NCBI GenBank assembly: GCA_963742925.1
Contig: CAVUNV010000007.1
Span: 124,001-188,000 of the forward strand
Source: PALSA-612 sp963742925
Lineage (GTDB): Bacteria > Actinomycetota > Thermoleophilia > Gaiellales > Gaiellaceae
DNA: 64,000 nt
Reading direction: 5' to 3'
Both the position numbers and the translations under genes were made by a program. Below, piece after piece: positions 30,047 through 38,726 of this stretch (its first letter is position 1; every line of letters begins with the position of its first letter). The notes under the pieces were generated by a model. That model ran no database searches. It was not told where the DNA came from and saw only the letters and a program-made list of their open reading frames with translations.

Positions 30047-31276
30047 TCAGGAGACCCATTGCCCGACGGCCCACTCGGAGATGGCGACGCCGAGCAGGAT
30101 GCCGCTGATGGCGAGGATGGCGGTGTGGGCGCGTGGTCGGCGGCCAATGACGGCTAGAGCGAGGAAGATCGGGAAGATGGCGAGGCCGAAGCGGGGCATC
30201 GACGCGAGTGGTGATTTGCTGCTTGGGACGCTGAGTGGGATCGCGAGGCTGGCGAAGCAGTAGAGCCCGTAGGTTGCTCCGATACGGCGCCAGGCGACCA
30301 GTGCGAGGTAGATGAAGAGGGCGAGGAAGGCGAGTGTTGACAGGTTGATGAAGGCCGTTCGCATCGGGTCGCTGTGCTGGATGGGGACTGCTGGCCAGTA
30401 GTTGTGCGTGTGTGAGCCGCTCGCGAGTTGTTCGATTCCGGCCCAGGCGGCTCGTAGACCGTCCCAGATTCCTCCCAGCGGGCCTGCGTAGGAGAAGTGG
30501 CGTTGCCATTGCAGTTGACTTTCGGCGGAGATGAACGACCAGGCGTTTCCGGTCTTCGTGGAGAGGTAGGCGGGGTAGGCGGCGAAGAGGACGACCGGGA
30601 CTGCGATGCCCGCGAGAGCCCGGCGTCGGTTCGGTGCCCGCCACGCCATCAGGAGGAGAGGTGGCAGGAGCGCCACACCGGCGATCCGGGTGAGGATCGC
30701 CAGCCCGGCCGCCGTCCAGGCGGGCAGCCACCTTCCTCTTTCGGCCAGGACGAAGGTCGCGAGTGCGAGCAGCAGGAACAGCGATTCGTTGTAGACGGCG
30801 ATCAGAAAGAGCGTCATCGGGAAGACGGCCAGGTAGAGCACCGCGCGTCTTGCTCCCTCGCTCCCGAGCCGCTGTTCTGCCAGATGGTGCAAGAGGAAGA
30901 AGGCGCCGAGCGACGTGGCCAGGGAGATCAGGAGCCCCGCGAGGACGTAATGATCGGCGAGGGCGCGGCCGAGCCCGGCAATGAGTGCCGGGTACAAGGG
31001 GTAGAAGGCCGTGTCGGCATGGGAGGGCAGCGCATAGCTGTTCTCGGCGATGCCCAGGAACCAGAAGCTGTCCCACCGTGCCCACACGTCGGTGAGCGCA
31101 CTACGCAGGCTGAGGGATGTGGTGCTGGGCTGGAAGGTGAACAGCGCGAACAGCGCCGCTGACCAGATCGCCGCGCGGCTCCAAAGCCAGATGCCGAGCA
31201 CCGGAGAGCGGGTCACGACGGACGGGGATATCTTGACGCCGCTTGCACGGCGCTCCTGAAGTCGTTCTGCGCTCAA
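30047..31276 (-). CDS. Polytopic mannosyltransferase-like protein (PIG-V family pattern)
   Basis: 409 residues from a TTG overlapping the previous stop (TTGA). About nine hydrophobic helices. WDSFWFLGIAENSYALPSH followed by AFYPLYPALIAGLGRALAD matches the acceptor-side first loop (WDxxWYxxIA...FFPLYP) of PIG-V/GT76-type membrane mannosyltransferases that use polyprenyl-phosphate sugars. Third gene of a coupled operon (34022 to 30047). Likely glycosylates an envelope component; donor and acceptor unknown. Confidence 0.75.
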   Translation of the reverse strand: MSAERLQERRASGVKISPSVVTRSPVLGIWLWSRAAIWSAALFALFTFQPSTTSLSLRSALTDVWARWDSFWFLGIAENSYALPSHADTAFYPLYPALIAGLGRALADHYVLAGLLISLATSLGAFFLLHHLAEQRLGSEGARRAVLYLAVFPMTLFLIAVYNESLFLLLALATFVLAERGRWLPAWTAAGLAILTRIAGVALLPPLLLMAWRAPNRRRALAGIAVPVVLFAAYPAYLSTKTGNAWSFISAESQLQWQRHFSYAGPLGGIWDGLRAAWAGIEQLASGSHTHNYWPAVPIQHSDPMRTAFINLSTLAFLALFIYLALVAWRRIGATYGLYCFASLAIPLSVPSSKSPLASMPRFGLAIFPIFLALAVIGRRPRAHTAILAISGILLGVAISEWAVGQWVS

Positions 31277-32373
31277 AACAGGGAGGTCAGTGGCTTGCCT
31301 GGGGCGACGTAGTAGTGGGCGAGTTGGAGGCTTGCTCCGGCGAAGACGAGTGCCAGCAGGGCGAGCGATGCGGGTCGCGGCAGGGAGGTGATGCCGATGC
31401 CGACGAGGAGGGCGAGGCCGGCTGCGGCGGTGAGGAGGTAGTGGGCGTCGAAGGCTGGTTGCCAGGCTGAGAGGATGAGGGTGAGCAGGAAGGGGGCGAC
31501 GACCCAGGTCACGACGAGTCCTGTCATCCAGGCCGGGCTGCGTCTGACGAGGGCGAACGTGCCGATCCCTGCGGCGAGGAGGGCGGCCGGGTTCCGACTT
31601 GACCAGTCCCAGGTCTGCACGAGGACTCGATGGAGCGTCGGCGTAGGTATCCAGTCGAGTTGCCCGTTTTGGGCGGTTGCGACCAGCACGACGATCGGCG
31701 CTATCGCGAGCCCGACGGCACCTGCCGCGATGATGGCGAGGAGCGGGCGTGGTCGGGGGCGGATCAGCATGTATGCGGCGGCGTGCGCCACGAGGATCGA
31801 GATCGCGAACAGATTGAGCCAGCAAGCGAGGGCGAGCGTCACACACCATGCGGCTGTCCAGCGTTTCTGACGCGACTCGAACGCCCGGAGCAGGGCGTAG
31901 GTTGCCACTGTGGTGAGGAGGAGGGCGAGCGAGTAGCTGCGCGCCCACTGCCAGAAGTGCATGACGAACGCCGCCAGGGCCAGCATCAGGCCGGAGACGA
32001 GCCCGGCCGACTGTCCGAACATCCGGATGCCGACGACGGCCAACACCCAGGCGGTCAGCGCCCCAGCGATGACCGAGGGGAAGCGTGCAGCAAAGTCGCT
32101 GGTTCCGAACATGCTTAGCCACGGCTTCATCAGCAGGTAGTAGAGAAGGTGCGGTGCCTCGGTCGATCGGGACGACCGCCAGATCGCCGTCAGAGAACGA
32201 GTCGCCGTCTCGATCGTGATCCGCTCGTCATACGATCTCGGTTGGCTCGTCAACCGCACGAGGCCAAGAGCAAACGCGGCGATCCCGACCCCGATCGGCA
32301 GAAAGCCAGCCACCCGTTTGTCCCGCTGGCCGGGGTCTGTCCTTGTCCCGGTCGTCGGAGCTGATGTGCTCAC
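31273..32373 (-). CDS. Polytopic GT-C glycosyltransferase-like protein (ArnT/PMT type)
   Basis: 366 residues from a GTG overlapping the upstream stop (GTGA). First helix FLPIGVGIAAFALGLVRL, then the short loop SYDERITIETATRSLTAIWR containing an Asp-Glu pair like the catalytic acidic motif of GT39/PMT-type GT-C enzymes (usually DE or DD after TM1), then HLLYYLLMKPWLSMFG and about eight more helices. Second gene of the element-1 envelope operon. Acts at the membrane on a lipid-linked sugar, by family analogy. Confidence 0.75.
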   Translation of the reverse strand: MSTSAPTTGTRTDPGQRDKRVAGFLPIGVGIAAFALGLVRLTSQPRSYDERITIETATRSLTAIWRSSRSTEAPHLLYYLLMKPWLSMFGTSDFAARFPSVIAGALTAWVLAVVGIRMFGQSAGLVSGLMLALAAFVMHFWQWARSYSLALLLTTVATYALLRAFESRQKRWTAAWCVTLALACWLNLFAISILVAHAAAYMLIRPRPRPLLAIIAAGAVGLAIAPIVVLVATAQNGQLDWIPTPTLHRVLVQTWDWSSRNPAALLAAGIGTFALVRRSPAWMTGLVVTWVVAPFLLTLILSAWQPAFDAHYLLTAAAGLALLVGIGITSLPRPASLALLALVFAGASLQLAHYYVAPGKPLTSLF

Positions 32374-34022
32374 CGGAGGCGGCTCGTCGTGGTTGAACGT
32401 GTTCGGCCGAGGAGTGCGGCTGTTCCAAACAGGATGAAGGCGGGGGCGAACGGGAGCATGTAGCGGGGGTTCGGTGCGACACCGAGCGCGTTGAACGCGA
32501 CCGTGATCAGCGCGGCGACCGCGATGAGCGTGAACGCCTTGGCGCCGCGTGGGCGGCGGATTACGAGCGCGATTGCGCCGAGTATCAGCCAGAAGATCGG
32601 CGGCGGGTAGCGATGGGCGAGTTGGTTCAGCCGGTGCTGTACCTGCTTGTAAGCTGAGCGGTGCGGGAAATTGCTGCCCAGCCTGTTCAGGTCGTTGACG
32701 ATCTGGTTGAAGCGCGTTTCCTGGGCGGGTTTCAGGAAGACGAACTTGTAGGTCGTGCCCGATGTCCAGACCTGTCGGATGCTCTGATCGGGGCGGGAGA
32801 TCCAACTCTCGTCCCCGCCAGGGATCAGGTCGCCCGGCCCAGGCGGGGATGCCCGGGAGACGGTGCCTTGCGCTGCCCCGGGGATGTGCAGCGTCGAGAC
32901 CGGGATGTCGTAGCTGGGGGCGCTGAGTTGCTGCCAGATCGTGCTGGCGACGCTGGAGGCGTACTTGCCCGGATGGGCCTGGATCGCTTCCTGGGCGACA
33001 TCGCGCAGCGTCGAGTAGGCGCTATTCCACCCCCACAGCCGGTCGGAGAGGATGATCGTCGCTGCCAGCACCCGACTGCTGCCCGTCGAGAACGCCTGGC
33101 CGAGGGTGACGTGGTAGGCCCGGAACGGGTTACGCGTGAGTAGGTGCTGGTCGATCGCGGCCGCGAGCTTGCGCGAGGCTGGCCCGTTGGTCGGCGAGAC
33201 GATCTTGTCGAGCACGAGCGTGCGGTAGAAGGGAACAACAGCGTTGCCGCCCCGCGCCAGCGTGTAGTCGCCATAGCGCCACCCGTTCTGCACCGTCCAC
33301 GCGAGCAGCGGCACACACGCAGCCGCGGCAAACGCACCAGTCCACGCCAGCCGCCGCCGCCACGAACCCGCGAGCAACAGCGGAAACAGCGCCAACGGCA
33401 CGAGCACCGCGTTGCCAGGCCGGATGAGCACCAGCGCGGCGATCCCGATCCCAGCAACAACGAACCGCCCCGGCGACGGCCGCACCGAAGCACGCGTGAC
33501 CGCCAACGCCCACAGCGAGAACACGGTCGCCTCCACGATCTCGCTCGCCAACCGGTGAAACACCGCCCCGTAACCCGGATAGAGCAACAACGCGCACGCC
33601 GTGACAATCGCCGGCCACCGCCCGAAGTAACGCGCAGCCGCGCTCCAGGCAACCACCGACACCGCGAACAACACCGCCGCACCCGACTCCGCCAACCCTC
33701 CACCCGCAACATCGAGTAACGGGCTGACCACGACACCCACCCCAGGCCCACGAAACAACGGCGCCCACGGCAACAACGGATGCCGATCGAGCAACTGGAT
33801 ATACCCAAGCAGATACGTCTCCAGGTTCTTCCCCGCAGCCAATGGCCACGCCAACGCCTGCACAGCAAAAACGCCAAGCGACAAAAGGAACAGCACAACA
33901 CCGCCACGCCAGCCGCCCGCAAGCGCCTCAACCCAACGAGCCACCCCAGCCAACCACGCAACGCAGCGGCGAACCCACGCTCTGTCAAGCACACGGCGAC
34001 CCGCACCGCTCACGCCTGCCAC
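32370..34022 (-). CDS. Large polytopic membrane protein, glycosyltransferase-like
   Basis: 550 residues. About ten TM helices (GGVVLFLLSLGVFAVQALAWPL; SGAAVLFAVSVVAWSAAARYFG; IVTACALLLYPGYGAVFHRLASE; FVVAGIGIAALVLIRPGNAVLV and others), a ~170-residue hydrophilic loop at about 265-450, then C-terminal helices ending ALGVAPNPRYMLPFAPAFILFG. The RPGNA and NPRYMLPFAPAF motifs recall actinobacterial GT39-like proteins. First gene of the coupled three-gene operon. Possibly the flippase or glycosyltransferase that starts the pathway; unresolved. Confidence 0.65.
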   Translation of the reverse strand: MAGVSGAGRRVLDRAWVRRCVAWLAGVARWVEALAGGWRGGVVLFLLSLGVFAVQALAWPLAAGKNLETYLLGYIQLLDRHPLLPWAPLFRGPGVGVVVSPLLDVAGGGLAESGAAVLFAVSVVAWSAAARYFGRWPAIVTACALLLYPGYGAVFHRLASEIVEATVFSLWALAVTRASVRPSPGRFVVAGIGIAALVLIRPGNAVLVPLALFPLLLAGSWRRRLAWTGAFAAAACVPLLAWTVQNGWRYGDYTLARGGNAVVPFYRTLVLDKIVSPTNGPASRKLAAAIDQHLLTRNPFRAYHVTLGQAFSTGSSRVLAATIILSDRLWGWNSAYSTLRDVAQEAIQAHPGKYASSVASTIWQQLSAPSYDIPVSTLHIPGAAQGTVSRASPPGPGDLIPGGDESWISRPDQSIRQVWTSGTTYKFVFLKPAQETRFNQIVNDLNRLGSNFPHRSAYKQVQHRLNQLAHRYPPPIFWLILGAIALVIRRPRGAKAFTLIAVAALITVAFNALGVAPNPRYMLPFAPAFILFGTAALLGRTRSTTTSRLR

Positions 34023-34214
34023 GTGCCCAAGTCGCCGAAGGGAAACCTCCCGTCAGACGCCGCAAACAGCTACACCAACCCTACTCCTCTCCCGAACGCA
34101 CGCAAAGGGAAGGGGGCGCGTGTCTTTTTTCGTATCGATGGATATCGGCGATGGTCATCGATGCGTTATCGCGGCTGCTTTGCATATCGCCGGTCGGGCG
34201 AAGCATCGCGCGGT

Positions 34215-34934
34215 TTACAGGGTGCGTTGCTTCGCCCTGGTGGTCTTCTTGCGGCAGGTGTCTGAGCACCATTGGGTTTGCCGGCCGGGGAGCGGTCTCC
34301 CGCAGCGGAGGCAACGGTTGCGCTTGGTTACATTCCCGATGTGCCCGCAGGCGCGGCAGCAGGGGAGGTCGTAGGTGATACCGCGAGCGCCGTCCTGAAT
34401 CATCGCCCACGCTCCACAGCCTTCGCATGGGGAGCCGCCCTCGCCACTGCAAAGTGGACATGTGTCCTCGTCGATTGCGCGCTCGGACGTTGACAAGCGG
34501 CGACGATGCCAACGCTGCCTATGCGTACTACCGCAGAACATCGGCGGCCGGCCTGTCTTCGGTAGGTGGAGAAAGCGACCGCACCAGCGGCAATGGCTTT
34601 GGCGCGGTCGCCGCAAGGATCGTGGCGGCGGCCGATGCTCGGCACAGAACCGTGAGCGCGATCGTTTCTCGATGCGCTTCCTGCAGCCTGCCCGTGCGCA
34701 CAGACGCCGGGGCCGCGGATTGCCGAAGAGCGGGGCGTTGCAGTCCCAGCATCGGTCTGGATACACGGCCCGCGTTGGCTTGCCGCTCCGGTCGTAGTGG
34801 ATCTCGGGTTCGTGGTCCCGCTCGCAGCGCTTGCACCAAACGGTCTCGACGCTGCGACGGTAGTCGAAGTACCTGAAGCCCTTTCTCCGCCAACCAGGCG
34901 GTTTCCAATCGCTGTGGTCGTCGATGTCTGTCAC
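34215..34934 (-). CDS. Cysteine-rich multi-zinc-finger protein
   Basis: 239 residues with about 24 Cys, mostly in CxxC-type pairs: CKRCERDH, CWDCNAP, LCARAGC, CRWCGRFLH, CPLCSGEGGSPCEGCGAW, CCRACGH, CLRCGRP and WCSDTCRKK. Two segments share a pattern (CRWCGRFLHLPKTGRPPMFC and CLRCGRPLPGRQTQWCSDTC, each followed by an Arg/Lys-rich tail), suggesting repeated treble-clef or ribbon units. Very basic, so nucleic-acid binding is plausible. GTG start, divergent from the excisionase-like gene 40 nt away. No known family recognised as a whole. Confidence 0.7.
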   Translation of the reverse strand: MTDIDDHSDWKPPGWRRKGFRYFDYRRSVETVWCKRCERDHEPEIHYDRSGKPTRAVYPDRCWDCNAPLFGNPRPRRLCARAGCRKRIEKRSRSRFCAEHRPPPRSLRRPRQSHCRWCGRFLHLPKTGRPPMFCGSTHRQRWHRRRLSTSERAIDEDTCPLCSGEGGSPCEGCGAWAMIQDGARGITYDLPCCRACGHIGNVTKRNRCLRCGRPLPGRQTQWCSDTCRKKTTRAKQRTL

Positions 34935-34973
34935 GAAACTGCAGCTCCGCGAAACGGGTCGATAGTCAGAGAC

Positions 34974-35183
34974 ATGATGATCACCACACCGGATATCCCG
35001 AGACTGCTCAGCATCGCCAAGGCGCGCGAGGTTCTCGGCATCAGCGAGCCGACGATGGCGAGGCTCCTGCGCGCACGGGCATTCCCTGTCGTTTGCATCG
35101 GTCGGCGCCGCCTGGTTGATCCGCGGCGGCTACAGGAGTTCATCGACCGGCAGACACAGCCGGCACGGGGAACGGGCCAGTGA
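34974..35183 (+). CDS. Excisionase-like helix-turn-helix protein
   Basis: 69 residues. RLLSIAKAREVLGISEPTMARLLRARAFPVVCIGRRRLVDPRRLQEFID is the MerR/Xis-type winged HTH (HTH_17). Two adjacent ATGs (34974, 34977) are possible starts; TAGTCA lies 5 nt upstream. Overlaps the next gene as GTGA. It heads the recombination module that ends with the integrase, so a recombination-directionality or regulatory role is likely. Confidence 0.85.
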   Translation: MMITTPDIPRLLSIAKAREVLGISEPTMARLLRARAFPVVCIGRRRLVDPRRLQEFIDRQTQPARGTGQ

Positions 35184-35470
35184 ACCGGGAGTGGTTGCTT
35201 CGTCGACGCCTTCACGCACTGGCAGGTGACGTCGGGTCGCTCCGACGGCGCCTAGACGTCGAGAGCTACGACGGCTTCCTCGCGGCTCGCATTGCCGTCC
35301 ACGTCGAGACGATCGACATCCTCACTCGGCCCACAGCGGCCCAGATCTTTCGCGCCAACATGGCCTTCGGCGCTGACGAGGCGGAGGCTATCTTCCTGGC
35401 GCTCGCCGAAGTTGAAGAGGGCTCCGAACAGTTACATGCCCTGCTCGGACGCGAGGAGGCACGCGCATGA
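35180..35470 (+). CDS. Hypothetical helical protein in the integration module
   Basis: 96 residues, GTG start in overlap with the excisionase stop, and its own stop overlaps the next ATG (ATGA), so translation is coupled on both sides. Mostly helical and acidic at the C-terminus (ADEAEAIFLALAEVEEGSEQL). No motif recognised. Position between an excisionase and a replication-type ATPase suggests a role in element maintenance (inference). Confidence 0.65.
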   Translation: MNREWLLRRRLHALAGDVGSLRRRLDVESYDGFLAARIAVHVETIDILTRPTAAQIFRANMAFGADEAEAIFLALAEVEEGSEQLHALLGREEARA

Positions 35471-36532
35471 GCACCGACCTCGCTGCTGTCCTCGACCGGC
35501 TCGTTGGCTTCGTTCCCGGCTACGTCGTCCTGACCGACGAGCAGGCAGCGGCGGTCGCCCTGTGGACCGTTCACACGTTCGTCTACAGGGCGGCGCGCGA
35601 GGCAGGGATCGACTACCCCGACACCACTCCGTACCTGAACATCCACAGCGCCGAGAAGAAGAGCGGCAAGACGAGGCTGCTTGAGGTTCTTGCCCTGCTG
35701 GTTAGCAACCCGCTGTGGACGGTGAATGTCTCGGACGCCGCGCTCTTCCGAGCGATCGAACAAAAGGCGCCGACGCTGCTCTTCGACGAGATCGACGCCG
35801 TATTCGGACCCAAGGCGCGCGAGCGAGAGGACCTACGCTCGCTGCTCAACGCTGGTTACCGGCGTGGGGCGAAGGTCCTGCGGATGGGCGGAGGGAACAT
35901 GACCAAGCTCGAGGACTTCCTCGTCTTCTGCCCCAAGGCGCTCGCCGGCATCGGCTCGCTGCCCGACACGATCACAGACCGTTCGATTCCGATCCGACTC
36001 GAACGACGAACACGCTCCGAGTCGATAAAGAAGTTCCGCCACCGTACGGTAGCCCCACTCGGCGAAGAGTTGCAGCAACAGGCGGAGCGGGTCGCAGCCG
36101 AGATCCTTGAGAGCCTTGTCACGGCCGAACCTGATCTTCCCGACGAGCTCGACGACCGAGCCCAGGAGATGTGGGAGCCGCTGTTCGCGATCAGCGACCT
36201 GGCCGCTGGGGGCTGGCCCGTGCGGGCACGACGTGCCGCGCTCGTTCTCTCGTCCGGTAACTCTCGCGAGGACGACTCGCGTGGAGTGCGTCTGCTCTCG
36301 GACATCCGTCGGATCTTCGAGACCGAGAGCATCGACCGGATCAAGTCGAGCGACCTGGTCGATCGGCTCATCGCAGACCCCGAAACACCCTGGGCGAACA
36401 TGTACGGCAAGCCGATCACGATCCAGCTCGTCGGCGAGACCCTCAAGCCCTACGGCATCAGGACGAAGGAGATCGCGCGACGGGCAGATCACCGCCGGGA
36501 TGCCGGGTCTGCCTCGGGCCGATCCCGAGTGA
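35467..36532 (+). CDS. DUF3631-type P-loop ATPase of the element
   Basis: About 350 residues. Walker-A-like SAEKKSGKTRLLEVLALL and Walker-B-like PTLLFDEIDAVFG, then the arginine-finger-like region LRSLLNAGYRRGAKVLRMGG, PKALAGIGSLPDTITDRSIPIRLERR and a C-terminal domain to KPYGIRTKEIA. This is the DUF3631 layout found beside primases in phages and plasmids, so a replication-ATPase role is likely. The end is unclear: the frame continues into the integrase, but the C-terminal family sequence stops near 36475 and a +1 shift there gives a stop at 36532. Confidence 0.75.
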
Positions 36533-36684
36533 GCCGCGGCGCCCTGGCGACCGTGGGGAGTAAGCGCTCCGATGTTCTGATCGAGGAGCTTCACGAAGGA
36601 CCAGGTTTCCTCCTGGCGCCTGCCCTTTGCGCTCCTCTGGCGCGGTATATTCCGGTTGCCACGGAATCCTGCTCTGGAGGAGCA

Positions 36685-37724
36685 ATGTCTAGTTCTACGA
36701 TCACCGCTCGCCGTCGTGCGAGTGGTCCGCGCTACGTCGTCCGCTACCGGCTCGGCGGCCGAAGCTACCCGCTAGTTCACGCCGGCTCGTTCAAGACGCT
36801 GCGGGAGGCGAAGGTGCGCCGCGACCTAGTCGCAGGCGAGCTCGCGGCTGGCCGCAACCCAGCCGATCTTCTTCGCGCATTCGCGCAAGTGCCACGGCCA
36901 ACGCTGACTGTGCGGGCATGGACGGATCGGTTCATCGATTCGCGGATCGACATTGACACGAACACGAAGCGGAACTACAGGACGGCCCTCAAGAAGGTTG
37001 GGGAGATGTTTGGCAATCGCGACCCTGCCACCCTCACGGTTGATGACATCGCCGGCTGGGTGGCCGGACTCCGTCTGAAGCCGGGGACGGTGCAGCTCTA
37101 CCTGCTGACGTTCCGTCTCTTACTTGACTACGTGGGCGTCGAGCCGAACCCTGCGCGTGACTCGCGGGTGAAGCTTCCGAAGCGCGTCCGTGAGGAGCCT
37201 GTCCCGCCGCCGGCCGCGCATGTCGAGGCGATCCTCGCCGCGATCGGGCCGAAGTGGAAGCTGCTCCTCGTGACGATCGAGCAGGGGGCGCTTCGGCTCG
37301 GCGAGGGCGTCGGGCTCCGCTGGGCGGACGTCGACGCGGCCGTCGGCTGCGGCTGCCGCGGTCGGCGACGAAGCGCGACCAGGCTCGGTGGGTGTACCTG
37401 CCTGAGTGGCTCGTCGAGTCGATCGAGGACACATGCCCGCTCGAGGATCGGGTTCCCGAGCGGCGCGTGTTCCAGGGGATCACGGGGGCGAGCTTCTACC
37501 AGGCGATGAGCCGGGCGTGCACGACGGCGAAGGTGCCTCACTACACCCCGCATGATCTTCGCCACCGGCGGATCACGATCTGGCACCAGTCCGGCGTGCC
37601 GGCCCGCGAACTCGCCGAGCGTGCAGGGCACGCGCGACCGTCGATGAGCCTCGACGTCTACTCGCACGTGATGCCCGCCGACGAGGTTCCGATCGAGCGG
37701 TTTCGGGGGCTGATCGAGTGCTAG
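36685..37724 (+). CDS. Tyrosine recombinase (integrase) of element 1, one frameshift
   Basis: About 346 residues. The ATG at 36685 has GGAGGAG (36676-36682) correctly placed. N-terminal arm-binding region RYVVRYRLGGRSYPLVHAGS, SAM-like core-binding domain (TVRAWTDRFIDSRIDI, LTVDDIAGWVAGL), then the catalytic domain: Arg in GALRLGEGVGLRWADVD. After a shift near 37345 come WVYLPEWLVESIED, the HxxRH box HDLRHRRITIWHQSG and the Tyr in MSLDVYSHVM. Site-specific integration/excision enzyme; the attachment repeat lies 110 nt downstream. Active-site residues are intact, so the break may be a sequence error. Confidence 0.9.
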
Positions 37725-37833
37725 ACGGCCGTGCTGGTGAGGTCCCGGTGAGGTCCCGCGGCAATCGCGCGGCCGTTAACCCGCACGGCTAAACAAAAGG
37801 TATTATAAAAGAAATAATTATGTGAGTGATGAT

Positions 37834-38182
37834 CTCAGTGCACGTACCTCCGGGTACGAGCGCTCCTGCGTCTTGCCTCGCACTCGCCCATCGCACCTGA
37901 CGACGAAGCGTCATTCCGGGACAGGTTCGGCCTTCAGCTCTCGTCTTCGGGCTCGTCCTCGGCGAGGCCTCGCGGCGGCCAATCGGGCTCGGGGGCATCG
38001 CAGCGGCTCGAGCAGTGCAGCGAGGCGACATTCTGGAGCGGGATGAGGATGTGCCCGTTCAGCTCCACGTGGGCGATCTCGTCGATCGAGCAGTACGCGG
38101 TGAGCACGCCTTCCTGGTAGTCGCCCCCGAAGAGCGCGACCTCGACCTGCTCGCCCTTGTACTTGTTCGTGTAGTCGTCCAC
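37834..38182. repeat. Right direct repeat of element 1
   Basis: Second copy of 28404-28759; seven C residues shorter, all in the noncoding part. Just outside, at 37790-37832, is an unusually AT-rich stretch (AAACAAAAGGTATTATAAAA) between the integrase stop and the repeat. Confidence 0.9.
37934..38182 (-). CDS. Conserved small protein, copy 2 (native context)
   Basis: 82 residues, identical in protein sequence to the copy at 28511-28759. This copy sits 4 nt downstream of the histidine phosphatase stop, evidently its original operon. Two synonymous substitutions separate the copies. Features: VALFGGDYQEGVLTAYCSID, HVELNGHILIPLQNVASLHC, CSSRC and an acidic EDEPEDES tail. Unknown family. Confidence 0.8.
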   Translation of the reverse strand: MDDYTNKYKGEQVEVALFGGDYQEGVLTAYCSIDEIAHVELNGHILIPLQNVASLHCSSRCDAPEPDWPPRGLAEDEPEDES

Positions 38183-38186
38183 GAAG

Positions 38187-38705
38187 TCAGTCTATCGGCC
38201 GGAATTCGCCGCTCTCGACCGCCACGGCCCAGACGCCGCAGTTCTCGAAAACCGGTTGCGCCTCGCCGACCGCCGCTTCCTGGACGCGCCTCAATGTCCC
38301 GCCGTGGGCGACGACGAGCACGCACTCGTCCGGCCGGGCATGCGCGATGTCCCGCAATGCCGCCACGACCCGGGCGCGATGCTCGTCGTAGCTCTCGCCG
38401 TCCCACGGCAACCCGGTGAGCTCGTCGCGAGTCCGGCCCTGCCAGGATCCCACGTCGATCTCCCGCAACCTCCGGTCGAGCTCGACCGGCAGCTCCATGC
38501 TCGTGGCGACGATCTCCGCAGTCTCGCCCGCCCGGCGCAGGTCACTCGAGTAGACCGCCGCAATCGACTCGCCGCGAAGCCTCGCAGCAAGCTGCCGGGC
38601 CTGCTCCCGCCCGGTCTCGTTCAGCGGCTCGTCGGCATGACCCTGGAAGCGGAGCTGGCGGTTCCAGTCCGTCTCGCCATGACGTGCGAGGAGGATCGTC
38701 GTCAC
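38187..38705 (-). CDS. Histidine phosphatase family protein (phosphoglycerate-mutase-like)
   Basis: 172 residues from GTG. TTILLARHGETDWNRQLRFQG is the RHG catalytic motif; SSDLRRAGETAEIVA, REIDVGSWQGRTRDEL and VVAHGGTLRRVQ (second catalytic His) complete the family pattern. Candidates include alpha-ribazole phosphatase, phosphoglycerate mutase-like or broad acid phosphatase; not resolvable. The next minus-strand gene follows by 4 nt. Confidence 0.92.
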   Translation of the reverse strand: MTTILLARHGETDWNRQLRFQGHADEPLNETGREQARQLAARLRGESIAAVYSSDLRRAGETAEIVATSMELPVELDRRLREIDVGSWQGRTRDELTGLPWDGESYDEHRARVVAALRDIAHARPDECVLVVAHGGTLRRVQEAAVGEAQPVFENCGVWAVAVESGEFRPID

Positions 38706-38726
38706 GCGCTGTACGCTAGCGACCCG

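Larger units (their letters stand above)
28404..38182. mobile_element. Integrated element 1, flanked by ~350-bp direct repeats
   Basis: About 9.4 kb between a direct repeat at 28404-28759 and its second copy at 37834-38182. A tyrosine recombinase gene ends 110 nt from the right repeat, preceded by excisionase-like, hypothetical and DUF3631 genes. The left two-thirds carries small hypothetical genes, a three-gene glycosyltransferase operon and a Cys-rich protein. The backbone genes (M48 protease; histidine phosphatase) lie outside. The exact crossover site within the repeat cannot be read. Confidence 0.7.

Noticed and set aside
35467..37509. One 680-residue protein fusing the DUF3631 ATPase with the integrase
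   Set aside because: The integrase has its own Shine-Dalgarno and ATG at 36685, and the text from about 36480 to 36684 has no protein character.
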